DNA of 24,601 nucleotides from an uncultured Bacillaceae bacterium (GTDB taxonomy: Bacteria; Bacillota; Bacilli; Bacillales; Caldibacillaceae): the NCBI GenBank assembly GCA_937934645.1, contig CALGYZ010000099.1, positions 1 through 24,601 on the forward strand. The letters are read 5' to 3'. Shown here piece by piece: positions 1 through 7,771 of the stretch (position 1 is the stretch's first letter; each line of letters opens with the position of its first letter). The notes under the pieces were generated by a model. That model had not been told where the DNA came from, did not search any database, and saw only the letters and a program-made list of their open reading frames with translations. Made by a program: the position numbers and the translations under genes.

Positions 1-56
1 ATATACCCCTTTGTTTGACCGTGAAAATTTCTCCCATCCCCTTTGTTCGTAACAAG

Positions 57-103
57 AGAAAGGCCTGGCGGATAACCCATCCGCCGGGCCTTTCTCATTT
101 TTT
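57..103 (+). terminator. Rho-independent terminator of a gene upstream of the window
   Basis: Two 17-base arms (57-73 and 79-95) pair with one G-U wobble around a 5-base loop and are followed by a T run at 98-103. The T run is on the plus strand only, so it ends a plus-strand gene lying left of the window. In B. subtilis the convergent neighbour of spxH is pepF, so that is the likely owner, but no coding sequence of it is visible here. Confidence 0.85.
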
Positions 104-120
104 AAAAAAGATTGCAGGAA

Positions 121-169
121 AATATAACGGACAGGCTGGAAATTAAATTCCCGGACTGTCCGTTGTATT
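121..169 (-). terminator. Terminator of the yjbI-spxH operon, overlapping the spxH stop codon
   Basis: Arms 121-134 and 156-169 pair over 14 bases with one wobble. The spxH stop codon (143-145) lies in the loop, and on the minus strand the stem is followed by a T-rich stretch. The last codons of spxH therefore form part of its own terminator. Confidence 0.75.
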
Positions 170-1021
170 TTGGTTATATTTCCAAAATGTTCCTTTTGTT
201 GTTTCAATCCGTTTTACAATCTGCTGAAGTGCCAGTTTTTTCAATTCCAATTCAATGTTGAAATGGGGCCGGTCGTATATAAACGCCAGATCTTCCGTTG
301 AAACAATATTATGATAGCGGATAAAGGAAGCGAGCGGAGGCAGGGAGTGGCTGACCGGGAATTCACCCAAAACTTCCGTTAAGACATCAACGTAAATTTC
401 ATACGGATTTACTCCTGCCAGTTTGATCCCTGCTTCTTCTACGTTGTTATTAAAAAAAACAAGTGTCGGAGTTTCTGTCACTTCCATTTCCTTTGTAATT
501 TTTAAATCACATTGAAAAGCGTAGAATGTCGATTTTGAATAAAGGTCTTTTAGAAACTCATCCACATCCAAGGATGCTTCTCTGGCACAATTTATTAACA
601 CATTAAGGGAAGTGATATCCTTTTCTCTTAAATAAAAATATTCCTGCAATTTTTTTAAAAAACGGATGCCCGCTTTTTTTCCCTGCAGTTCTGCGGCTTT
701 TACGGCAATGGATGCGGTGTATGGAGACGATACTTTTATTTGTTTAAGCCCAGGCTGACTGCAGTCTACATATCTTGGGTGAACCATTGTCCGCTTTAAC
801 GTAACGTTGCGCTTTACTGTATTCAGACTTTTGAGTTTTCCGCACAAAACATATTTTAAGCGGAAATAGTGGCCGTATTCTATTTGTAACTTTTTTAAAA
901 TCGGATTCATTGCATAGCAGTCGGAACATAACGGATCAAAAAACAAATAAACCTCAAGCGGCCTGCTGTCACAGCATGCATAAGAATGCATGTCTGCTTC
1001 GCAACAATTTTTCTCAATCAA
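143..1021 (-). CDS. spxH: SpxH (YjbH) ClpXP adaptor protein
   Basis: SpxH binds the thiol-stress regulator Spx and delivers it to ClpXP for degradation in the cytoplasm. The 292-residue product is a DsbA/thioredoxin-fold protein with a CxxC pair at residues 32-35 (CSDC). Its N-terminus is rich in Cys and His (C6, C7, H12, C16, C17), like the zinc-binding N-terminus known for B. subtilis SpxH, and a cis-Pro region TETPTLVFF follows. I chose the TTG at 1021 because AAAAAGGTGAG lies 4 bases before it and it overlaps the yjbI stop by only 8 bases. An in-frame ATG at 1051 has no Shine-Dalgarno sequence. It is second in an operon after yjbI, as in B. subtilis. Length matches the family (about 299). 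Confidence 0.9.
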   Translation of the reverse strand: MIEKNCCEADMHSYACCDSRPLEVYLFFDPLCSDCYAMNPILKKLQIEYGHYFRLKYVLCGKLKSLNTVKRNVTLKRTMVHPRYVDCSQPGLKQIKVSSPYTASIAVKAAELQGKKAGIRFLKKLQEYFYLREKDITSLNVLINCAREASLDVDEFLKDLYSKSTFYAFQCDLKITKEMEVTETPTLVFFNNNVEEAGIKLAGVNPYEIYVDVLTEVLGEFPVSHSLPPLASFIRYHNIVSTEDLAFIYDRPHFNIELELKKLALQQIVKRIETTKGTFWKYNQNTTDSPGI

Positions 1022-1424
1022 TTGGCTCACCTTTTTCGTTATGATCTCCATCGTAAGTATTCACCATATGACGGGCTGTAATCACTAACCGGGCAAAAAA
1101 TTCATCCCTGAGCGGGCCTGAAAAGCCGACTTCATCCATTGCCCTGGACATGCAATCCAGCCATGCATCCGCCCTTTTCGGGGTAATCGGAAAAGGAAGA
1201 TGCCGCTTTCGCAGGCGTGGATGGCCGTGTTCCGATGTATATAAAGGAGGTCCGCCTAAAAATTGTGTTAGAAATTGCTTTTGTTTCCGGGCTGTTTCTG
1301 TTAAATCATCAGGGAAAATAGGTGCCAGCTCCGGATGTTGTTTTACCCGCCGGTAAAAAGCATCTACGATCCGGTGTAAAGTTTTTTCCCCGATTTGTTC
1401 AAACGGACTGATCTTTTTTTCCAT
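1014..1424 (-). CDS. yjbI: Group II truncated haemoglobin YjbI
   Basis: This is a small oxygen- or NO-reactive haem protein of the TrHbII family. The 136-residue product has the expected distal Tyr B10 (Y24 in AFYRR), the proximal His (H75 in KRHLPF) and the Trp G8 typical of group II (W88 in DAWLDC). It is the first gene of the yjbI-spxH operon and has an AAAGGAG ribosome site 10 bases before its ATG. In Gram-positive bacteria the YjbI-YjbH pairing is conserved, and a redox link between the haemoglobin and the Spx adaptor has been proposed. Confidence 0.93.
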   Translation of the reverse strand: MEKKISPFEQIGEKTLHRIVDAFYRRVKQHPELAPIFPDDLTETARKQKQFLTQFLGGPPLYTSEHGHPRLRKRHLPFPITPKRADAWLDCMSRAMDEVGFSGPLRDEFFARLVITARHMVNTYDGDHNEKGEPID

Positions 1425-1456
1425 TGCACGGATACTCCTTTACTACTTTGGCTTTT

Positions 1457-1485
1457 ATTTTATCAATCGTCTTTGAAATTAACAA
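1457..1485 (-). promoter_or_regulatory. SigA promoter for yjbI-spxH
   Basis: On the minus strand, TTGTTA (1480-1485), a 17-base spacer and TAAAAT (1457-1462) precede yjbI by about 30 bases. The -10 box is preceded by TGA, giving an extended -10. This is inferred from consensus only. Confidence 0.6.
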
Positions 1486-1540
1486 ATAAATAGCTTTCCA
1501 TCTGTGAATATAGGAAAAAATAGAAAATGTAAAAAAGATG

Positions 1541-1574
1541 GAAACAATAAGGGGGAAGAATCTCCTTCCCCCTT
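1541..1574 (-). terminator. Terminator after cwlQ
   Basis: AAGGGGGAAG (1549-1558) pairs with CTTCCCCCTT (1565-1574). On the minus strand the stem is followed by ATTGTTT. It separates the yjbK-cwlQ transcript from yjbI-spxH. Confidence 0.7.
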
Positions 1575-1592
1575 GGTAAACGTATTTGTTTA

Positions 1593-2231
1593 TTAAACAT
1601 ATACGTCTTTTAAAATTTTCGCCACGTATTTTCTCGTTTCCTTAAAGGGCGGGATTCCGTTATATTTTTTCACGTTGCCCGGCCCTGCATTATACGCGGC
1701 AAGAGCAAGTTCCAGGGACCCGAACTGATCAAGCATTTTCCGCAAATATTTTGCTCCCGCCATGATATTTTCCCGTGGATCAAAAATATTTTTTACCCCG
1801 AGACTTTTCGCCGTCTGCGGCATTAATTGCATCAGCCCGCGGGCACCGCTGGAACTCACGGCTTTGGCATTAAAGTTTGACTCATGTTTGATCACAGAAT
1901 GCAACAACGCTACGGGCAGACGGTATTTTTCTGCCGCTTCTTTGATAATGTCATGAATTTTGCCGCCGGAGTTTTTTATTTTTTGATTGTTAATGTTCAA
2001 TAACGGTTGTGCCAAATATGCTGTCTGCGGACTTTCTGTTAGGCTCGATCTTGTTCCGCGGATTTTCCGGTTTGTATCCCGGGCGTCCAATTGTTCTTTT
2101 TGGGACAGCAAGTATGTCTCCAGTAAGGCCGGAAAGACAGCCGGGCCCGGCCTTGTTTTCCGGTTATTTACGTCCATTTGTCTTATAGCCTGGATTTCCA
2201 TTAATAAACGTATTTGTTCAGCTTTCATCAT
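1593..2231 (-). CDS. cwlQ: CwlQ (YjbJ) soluble lytic transglycosylase / muramidase
   Basis: CwlQ cleaves the MurNAc-GlcNAc bond of peptidoglycan; the B. subtilis enzyme is reported to act both as muramidase and as lytic transglycosylase. The 212-residue product has a low-complexity N-terminal part (about residues 1-90) and a C-terminal SLT domain (about 92-212). The catalytic Glu is E117 in KHESNF, followed by the family motifs GARGLMQLMP, AGAKYL and ALAAYNAGPG. No signal peptide is visible, as in the B. subtilis protein. The start ATG overlaps the yjbK stop (ATGA), with AGAGGT upstream, so the two are translationally coupled. A second in-frame ATG follows at 2228. Confidence 0.9.
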   Translation of the reverse strand: MMKAEQIRLLMEIQAIRQMDVNNRKTRPGPAVFPALLETYLLSQKEQLDARDTNRKIRGTRSSLTESPQTAYLAQPLLNINNQKIKNSGGKIHDIIKEAAEKYRLPVALLHSVIKHESNFNAKAVSSSGARGLMQLMPQTAKSLGVKNIFDPRENIMAGAKYLRKMLDQFGSLELALAAYNAGPGNVKKYNGIPPFKETRKYVAKILKDVYV

Positions 2232-2836
2232 AAACGACCTCTTTTATGATCATTGATCATTTTCAATTTTTCCCGGTAAAATCTTTGAATTTTATTCCAT
2301 GTTTTTCTTTTTGGAATTTGGAAACGGTTCAGTAATTCCAGGAATTCCTTTTCACCGGAAACCGGGTCTTTTACCTCATATTCTACCTCATAATCCGTTT
2401 TATTTAAATAATGACTTTTATCCAGGACGAGCAAACCGCCTTTATACGCTCGTTCTGCGCGCCATGTTGTTAAAGATCCGAAATAGACGACTTCCCCGGG
2501 GCGGATATTCATCCGTTTTAATCGTTCTTCCACCTTTCCCTGCGGAAAGATCTTTTTATTTAACAAAAGTTCGTATTCATTTTCTGTTAGCAAATCAGTT
2601 GTTTCCAAAAGACCGATCCGTTCCGGTTCTTTTAATGTCAGCTCCAAATTTCCTTCTTTTTTGCGGACTCTTAATGCACAGCCGCGTTCTTTTAATGAAA
2701 AATCAGGCGTATCAAAGTATTCGTTTTTCTGAACAAAAAAATCAGATTTTGACAATGAAAAATAATCTCTTAGCTTGTGAAATTCTTCTTCCGTCAACAA
2801 ATTTTTGTATTCAATTTCAATTTTTGAAGTCATCAT
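2228..2836 (-). CDS. yjbK: YjbK, CYTH-domain (triphosphate tunnel) protein
   Basis: This is a CYTH-superfamily protein, a fold that binds triphosphates in a beta-barrel tunnel; the physiological substrate of YjbK is not known. The 202-residue product opens with the signature ExExK (E7, E9, K11) and continues with ALRVRKKEGNLELTLKEP, the alternating charged residues expected to line the tunnel. AGGAGTGA stands 3 bases before the first of two adjacent ATG codons. It is divergent from the alarmone synthetase yjbM and overlaps cwlQ. In B. subtilis yjbL lies nearby, but it is absent here. Confidence 0.88.
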   Translation of the reverse strand: MMTSKIEIEYKNLLTEEEFHKLRDYFSLSKSDFFVQKNEYFDTPDFSLKERGCALRVRKKEGNLELTLKEPERIGLLETTDLLTENEYELLLNKKIFPQGKVEERLKRMNIRPGEVVYFGSLTTWRAERAYKGGLLVLDKSHYLNKTDYEVEYEVKDPVSGEKEFLELLNRFQIPKRKTWNKIQRFYREKLKMINDHKRGRL

Positions 2837-3040
2837 GTTTCACTCCTGTTATAATTTCGGGTATAATTCTAAAGTCGATTACAAAACCTGCCTCCCTATA
2901 TGGTAAAATAATAACAGAAAAAATATTTTTAGATAAAATCAATAGATTGTTCAAGAATGTTTTCATTGAATAAAAAATATGATTAATTTGTTAACCGGTG
3001 TTCACAGATTTTCGGTGTTATTTTTGAGGGGTGAAGTTTA

Positions 3041-3655
3041 GTGAACTGGGATGCATTTCTGGAACCTTACAGACAGGCGGTGGAGGAATTAAAAGTAAAA
3101 CTGCGGGCCATTCGCCGTCAATTTGAACTGGAAAATACCCACTCTTCCATAGAGTTTGTCACGGGACGTGTGAAACCGGTACCGAGCATCCTTGATAAAG
3201 CAAAGCAAAAAAATATTCCGATGGATCAATTGCATACGATTTACGATATCGCAGGAATACGCATTATGTGCCAGTTTGTCGATGATATTAAAAAAGTGGT
3301 AGAACTTTTAAGAATGAGAAATGACTTTGAGATTGTCGAGGAAAAAGATTACATATCCCATAAAAAGAAAAGCGGTTACCGGTCCTACCATGTCATTATC
3401 AGATATCCAGTCCAGACGATACACGGGGAGAAAAAGGTATTGTGTGAAATCCAAATCCGGACCCTTGCCATGAATTTTTGGGCAACGATCGAGCATTCTT
3501 TAAATTATAAATATAAAGGCCAGTTTCCGGAAGATATCCAGTTTCGCCTGCAACGGGCGGCGGAAGCAGCATTTTTACTCGATGAAGAAATGTCCGAAAT
3601 CCGGGAAGAAATCCGGGAAGCCCAAATGCTATTTTCCAGTAAAAAAGAGAAATAG
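3041..3655 (+). CDS. yjbM: Small alarmone synthetase YjbM (SasB/RelQ type)
   Basis: This protein makes (p)ppGpp from GDP or GTP and ATP without a hydrolase domain. The 204-residue product has the nucleotidyltransferase-like synthetase fold with IAGIRIMCQFVDDI (about residues 69-82), KKSGYRSYHV (about 108-117) and EIQIRTLAMNFWATIEHSLN (about 135-155), all typical of the RelQ/YjbM clade. It is close to the usual 211 residues. Translation starts at GTG, 6 bases after GAGGGGTGA. It heads a plus-strand gene group with NAD kinase and the pseudouridine synthase, as in B. subtilis. Confidence 0.93.
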   Translation: MNWDAFLEPYRQAVEELKVKLRAIRRQFELENTHSSIEFVTGRVKPVPSILDKAKQKNIPMDQLHTIYDIAGIRIMCQFVDDIKKVVELLRMRNDFEIVEEKDYISHKKKSGYRSYHVIIRYPVQTIHGEKKVLCEIQIRTLAMNFWATIEHSLNYKYKGQFPEDIQFRLQRAAEAAFLLDEEMSEIREEIREAQMLFSSKKEK

Positions 3656-3747
3656 CTTCATGATTTTCCGGTGGATGATGAACAGCAGGTTTGATGTCCA
3701 TTAATAACATGTCTCTCGTTGCATGTGTGGAAATCAGGGGGGATTCG

Positions 3748-4542
3748 ATGAAGTTTACGACTGTGTCCAAAGGTGATCAAAAATCCAACGAGATTGCAGA
3801 GAAAGTACGCCGGTATTTAACGGACTTTGATTTGGTCTATGATGAGAAAAAGCCGGATATTATTATCTCCGTGGGCGGGGACGGAACACTTCTTTCCGCT
3901 TTTCAACGGTACCAGGGTCTTCTGGATCACGTTGCTTTTGTCGGCATCCATACCGGACATCTTGGTTTTTATGCCGACTGGATGCCGGATGAAGTGGAGA
4001 AGCTAGTCATTGCCATTGCAAAAACTGAATGCAAAATTGTGGAATACCCATTATTGGAAGTGATCATTTATTACAATGAAAGAAAAAAGGAAGAGCGTTA
4101 TCTGGCGTTAAATGAGGCGACAATCAAGAGTGTTAACGGTACTTTTGTCATTGACGTGGAAATTAAAGGCGAATTGTTCGAAAGATTCAGAGGAGACGGC
4201 TTGTGTGTGTCAACTCCATCCGGAAGTACCGCCTATAATAAAGCGCTCGGTGGCGCCATTATTCACCCGTCCCTGGAATCGATCCAAATCTCTGAAATGG
4301 CATCGATTAACAACCGGGTATTCCGTACGATCGGATCACCGCTTGTGCTGCCGAGGCACCACAAATGCATTTTCCGTCCGGTAACCCATAAAGATTTTTT
4401 AATTACAGTTGATCATTTGTCCTTCATCCAGAAAGATATTAAAGAGATTGAGTTTAAAGTGGCAGATAAAAAAATCCGCTTTGCCCGATATAAACCGTTT
4501 CCATTCTGGTCTCGGGTGCGGGCATCGTTTATTGCTGAATAA
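3748..4542 (+). CDS. nadK: NAD kinase (PpnK/NadK)
   Basis: NAD kinase phosphorylates NAD to NADP in the cytoplasm. The 264-residue product has the diagnostic GGDGT at residues 43-47, followed by LNEATIKS, RGDGLCVSTPSGSTAYN and GGAIIHP, all conserved in the family. The start was placed at the ATG 3748, which has AGGGGGGA 4 bases upstream; the open frame extends 19 codons further upstream without any ribosome site. Length agrees with the B. subtilis PpnKA protein (266). The gene follows yjbM by 92 bases with no terminator between them. Confidence 0.95.
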   Translation: MKFTTVSKGDQKSNEIAEKVRRYLTDFDLVYDEKKPDIIISVGGDGTLLSAFQRYQGLLDHVAFVGIHTGHLGFYADWMPDEVEKLVIAIAKTECKIVEYPLLEVIIYYNERKKEERYLALNEATIKSVNGTFVIDVEIKGELFERFRGDGLCVSTPSGSTAYNKALGGAIIHPSLESIQISEMASINNRVFRTIGSPLVLPRHHKCIFRPVTHKDFLITVDHLSFIQKDIKEIEFKVADKKIRFARYKPFPFWSRVRASFIAE

Positions 4543-4553
4543 ATGCAAAACTC

Positions 4554-4594
4554 AGGCCCTGTCATTCCGATCCTTTACATTAAGCACAGGGTCT
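4554..4594 (+). other. Weak inverted repeat between nadK and the pseudouridine synthase gene
   Basis: AGGCCCTGT (4554-4562) can pair with ACAGGGTCT (4586-4594) with one wobble across a 23-base loop. It is followed by CTCTACTTTT. It might act as a weak processing or attenuation element, but the long loop makes this uncertain. Confidence 0.25.
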
Positions 4595-4632
4595 GCTCTA
4601 CTTTTAACAGTAATGAAGGGGCAGTGAAAAGT

Positions 4633-5562
4633 ATGAACCGGCGTTTTACGCTTCAATGGGAGATTACAAAAAATGATGACGGAAAACTGTTGAAGCAATT
4701 TTTGCAGGAACAAAACATATCTAAAACTGCATTAACCGATATAAAATTCCGGGGCGGAGCGCTATTGGTGAACGGACAGCATGTCACGGTAAGGCATAAA
4801 TTGCAGGCCGGTCAAACGTTGACCGTTATTTTTCCGGAAGAAACGCCGGCTCCCGGATTAAAGGGCGAACCGGTTCCTTTGCAGATTGTTTTTGAAGATG
4901 AAGTTCTGCTGGTCATTAACAAACCGCCGTTTGTGAGCACGATTCCGTCAAGGGAACACCCAACGGGCAGTTTAGCGAACGGTCTCGTACATTATTACAA
5001 AAATATCGGAATTTGCTCATCTCCTCACATAGTAACACGGCTCGACAGGAATACATCAGGTCTTGTATTAGTAGCAAAATACCGTCATATTCATCACTTA
5101 TTCAGCCTCCAACAACAAAAAAATAAAATATACCGGGAATATGAGGCTTTTGTAGAAGGAAATCTGAAAAAAGCAGAAGGAACGATTGAAGCGCCGATCG
5201 CCCGTAAAGAAAACAGCATTATTGAACGAACGGTCTGCGAAAACGGTCAATATGCCTGTACGCACTATAAAAAAATAGCTTCTTATCCCGGCTTTACCCA
5301 TGTTTTATTGCATTTGGAAACAGGCAGGACACACCAGATCCGGGTGCATATGGCGCATATCGGACATCCGCTCGTCGGCGATGATTTGTACGGGGGCAGT
5401 ACGAAACTTATCGGACGGCAGGCTCTGCATTGTAGACGGCTGAAGTTCTGGCATCCGGCGAACGGTGAATGCATGGAGTTTACTCTTCCTTTGCCGGAGG
5501 ATATGAAAAGCTTGATCTATAAAACGGACCAGACAAGTGCCAGCCATGACGGGAAAGGATGA
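4633..5562 (+). CDS. yjbO: RluD-family 23S rRNA pseudouridine synthase (YjbO)
   Basis: This family isomerises uridine to pseudouridine in large-subunit rRNA. The 309-residue product has an S4-like N-terminal part (about residues 15-70) and the catalytic motif RLDRNTSG with Asp138. It continues with the later motifs GRTHQIRVHMAHIGHPLVGDD split over about 235-256 and ALHCRRL. The ATG at 4633 lies 11 bases after AAGGGG. A GTG at 4624 is too close to that site (2 bases), and the frame further upstream lacks a ribosome site. It ends 7 bases before the DUF1538 gene, so the insertion downstream is cotranscribed with it. The exact modified position is not deducible. Confidence 0.92.
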   Translation: MNRRFTLQWEITKNDDGKLLKQFLQEQNISKTALTDIKFRGGALLVNGQHVTVRHKLQAGQTLTVIFPEETPAPGLKGEPVPLQIVFEDEVLLVINKPPFVSTIPSREHPTGSLANGLVHYYKNIGICSSPHIVTRLDRNTSGLVLVAKYRHIHHLFSLQQQKNKIYREYEAFVEGNLKKAEGTIEAPIARKENSIIERTVCENGQYACTHYKKIASYPGFTHVLLHLETGRTHQIRVHMAHIGHPLVGDDLYGGSTKLIGRQALHCRRLKFWHPANGECMEFTLPLPEDMKSLIYKTDQTSASHDGKG

Positions 5563-5569
5563 GATAGGA

Positions 5570-7063
5570 TTGAATTTATTCACTGAGAAGTTGAAGGAAG
5601 TTTCACAATCTGTTCTTCCAATTGTCTTGATCGTATTCATTTTACATTTCACCATATCCCCTCTGGAAACAAATATTTTGATCCGCTTTTTCATCGGAGC
5701 GCTGTTGATCGTTACCGGTTTAACGATTTTTTTGGCCGGTGTAGACATTACCATCACCCCGATCGGAAGATTAATGGGAAAAACAATGATCCAATCCAAA
5801 AAAATCATTGTCGTGGTAATTGCCGGCATATTGCTTGGATTTATCATTTCCGCTGCAGAACCGGTCATTCATGTTTTTTCCGGCCAGGTTGATCTTGTGT
5901 CATCAGGACAGATTCCAAAAGGCGTCCTCGTGATTGTCATTTCTCTCGGAGTCGGATTGCTGATGGCTGCGGGACTGATCCGGATTTTATTTAATATCTC
6001 TCTATACAAGATGTTAATGGTCATATATTTATGTATTTTTGTCCTGGCTTTTGCTTCTTCTCCCGAATTTTTAGCGATTTCCTTCGATGCGGCAGGAGCG
6101 ATCACCGGCGCATTAACGGTCCCGTTTATTCTAGCCCTCGCTTATGGCGTCTCCATGATGAAGAAAGACAGTAAAAGTTCCGAAGAAGACAGTTTCGGAT
6201 TAGTCGGTATTACCGCCACCGGAGCAATCACCGCCGTAATGCTGATGCATTTGTTTACCGGAACCGGACAAATTTCCGGAAGTCTGGAACAACAAGCCTG
6301 GGGTTCTGTTTCGATCATAGAGCCTTTTTGGACAAGTTTCCTTGCAAATGTTCAGGATATAACAATTGCTTTGACCCCCTTTGTATTGATCTTCATTGTT
6401 TTTCAAAAACTTTCTTTTAAAATGGCAAAAAAAGCCGTAAGAAAAATGATGATGGGATTCTTATATACGTTTACCGGTCTGATCCTGTTTTTAACCGGGG
6501 TGAATGCCGGCTTTATGGAAGCAGGAAGCACAATGGGGTACAGCATCGCTTCCATCGATAACAAAATCATTCTTCTCATTGTGGCTTTTATTCTTGGGTT
6601 TGTGACGATTCTGGCCGAACCGCTTGTGTATGTCTTGAACAAGCAGATTGAAGAAGTAACGAGCGGATATGTTAAAGGAAAACTGGTTACGTTTTCGCTT
6701 GCCGCCGGTGTCGGGATCGCTGTTTTTCTCTCGATTGTCAGAATTTTAGTTCCTGAATTACAGTTGTGGCATATACTTCTGCCTGGATATGTGATTTCTT
6801 TAACAATGATGTATTTTGTACCAAAACTTTTTACCGGTATGGCATTTGATTCCGGCTGTGTTGCATCTGGTCCGATGTCAGCAACCTTCATGCTGGCATT
6901 TGTCCAGGGAGCAGCGGAAGCGATTGACGGCGCCGATGTGATTGCTGACGGTTTCGGGATGCTCGCCATTGTCGTCCTGACACCGGTGATTGCCATACAA
7001 TCCCTCGGTCTTGTCTTTAAAGTAAAGGCAAAAAAAGGAGGCCTCAAAAACAGTGGTGAATAA
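5570..7063 (+). CDS. DUF1538 integral membrane protein, two-fold internal repeat
   Basis: This is an uncharacterised multi-pass membrane protein, probably a transporter or channel. The 497-residue product is almost entirely hydrophobic and consists of two homologous halves. The first has SAAEPVIHVFSGQVDLVSSG and the second has TILAEPLVYVLNKQIEEVTS at matching places. Both are preceded by a TGLxxFLxGV helix and followed by a glycine-rich helix ending in a basic IR/VR-I-L. A charged linker (MMKKDSKSSEED) separates the halves. Each half seems to hold about six membrane segments. I prefer the TTG at 5570, 10 bases after AAAGGA; a GTG at 5537 and an ATG at 5546 lie inside the preceding gene without ribosome sites. 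It overlaps the double-PII gene by 11 bases. Substrate unknown. Confidence 0.88.
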   Translation: MNLFTEKLKEVSQSVLPIVLIVFILHFTISPLETNILIRFFIGALLIVTGLTIFLAGVDITITPIGRLMGKTMIQSKKIIVVVIAGILLGFIISAAEPVIHVFSGQVDLVSSGQIPKGVLVIVISLGVGLLMAAGLIRILFNISLYKMLMVIYLCIFVLAFASSPEFLAISFDAAGAITGALTVPFILALAYGVSMMKKDSKSSEEDSFGLVGITATGAITAVMLMHLFTGTGQISGSLEQQAWGSVSIIEPFWTSFLANVQDITIALTPFVLIFIVFQKLSFKMAKKAVRKMMMGFLYTFTGLILFLTGVNAGFMEAGSTMGYSIASIDNKIILLIVAFILGFVTILAEPLVYVLNKQIEEVTSGYVKGKLVTFSLAAGVGIAVFLSIVRILVPELQLWHILLPGYVISLTMMYFVPKLFTGMAFDSGCVASGPMSATFMLAFVQGAAEAIDGADVIADGFGMLAIVVLTPVIAIQSLGLVFKVKAKKGGLKNSGE

Positions 7064-7718
7064 ACCGGAAGAATCCGTTTTGGAATTGGGTGTAGCCGTT
7101 GTAAATTACGGTTCTGGAAGCAAAGTGCTGCATATGGCAAAAAAAAGCGGAATTCCCGGCGGAACGATCTTTTTCGGAAGAGGAACTGCGGAGAGCAAAA
7201 TTCTTGAGTTTTTAGGCATATCCGATATCCGGAAAGAAGTCGTGTTAATGGGAGCGGATGCAGATCCGTTGAGCCGGACAGTGAAAAAACTTGATGAAAA
7301 GTTTCATTTTGCCAAAAAAAATCATGGTATTGTTTTTGCTGTTCCAGTGCATGAAGTGATCGGAACACAGCATTTAAAAAGCAAATCCGGCAGGGAAAAA
7401 AGAGGTGATGGAGCCATGTATCAGGCGATAACCATTATTGTGGAAAGAGGAAAAGCCGAAGATGTCATGGAAGCCGCAAAAGGAGCCGGTTCAAAAGGCG
7501 GAACCATTATCAATGCCAGAGGATCAGGTGTTCATGAAACCCAAAAAATTTTTAAAATGGAAATTGAACCGGAACGAGAAATTGTGTTGATTTTGGCGAA
7601 GGAAGAATGTACGGACAACATCGTGCAGGCGGTGAAAGAAAAGCTCGATATCGAAAAGCCGGGGAATGGCATTATTTTTATTCAGGATGTCAGCCGTGCT
7701 TACGGTTTATACGAATAA
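7053..7718 (+). CDS. Tandem two-domain PII-family protein
   Basis: PII proteins are small trimeric sensors of ATP/ADP, 2-oxoglutarate or other effectors that bind and gate membrane transporters. This 221-residue protein contains two PII-like units. The N-terminal one spans about residues 10-105, with SGIPGGTIFFGRG and the final strand HGIVFAVPVHEV. The C-terminal one spans about 122-217, with AGSKGGTIINARG and PGNGIIFIQDV, which resembles the B-loop and last strand GDGKIFV of true PII. The tyrosine-bearing T-loop of GlnB is not recognisable. The GTG start lies 11 bases after AAAGGAGG, within the last codons of the DUF1538 gene, so the two are coupled. The context suggests it regulates the DUF1538 protein. 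No terminator is evident after it. Confidence 0.85.
   Translation: MVNKPEESVLELGVAVVNYGSGSKVLHMAKKSGIPGGTIFFGRGTAESKILEFLGISDIRKEVVLMGADADPLSRTVKKLDEKFHFAKKNHGIVFAVPVHEVIGTQHLKSKSGREKRGDGAMYQAITIIVERGKAEDVMEAAKGAGSKGGTIINARGSGVHETQKIFKMEIEPEREIVLILAKEECTDNIVQAVKEKLDIEKPGNGIIFIQDVSRAYGLYE
7401..7418 (+). promoter_or_regulatory. Strong internal ribosome-binding site and ATG inside the double-PII gene
   Basis: AGAGGTGAT (7401-7409), an extended complement of the 16S rRNA 3' end, precedes an in-frame ATG (7416-7418) by 6 bases. The ATG is codon 122, exactly where the second PII unit begins. Initiation here would give a 100-residue single-domain PII protein ending at 7718. Confidence 0.55.
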
Positions 7719-7771
7719 CTGGCTTGCATGAAACCGGGAAAAATAGTATCAAGTGTGGATGCGCCGGCTTT

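Noticed and set aside
5305..5868. Minus-strand frame opposite the pseudouridine synthase and DUF1538 genes
   Set aside because: It is a shadow of conserved coding sequence, without ribosome site or family features.
6403..7368. Long minus-strand frame (321 codons) opposite the DUF1538 and PII genes
   Set aside because: No ribosome site, no recognisable domain, and it spans the junction of two well-supported genes on the other strand.
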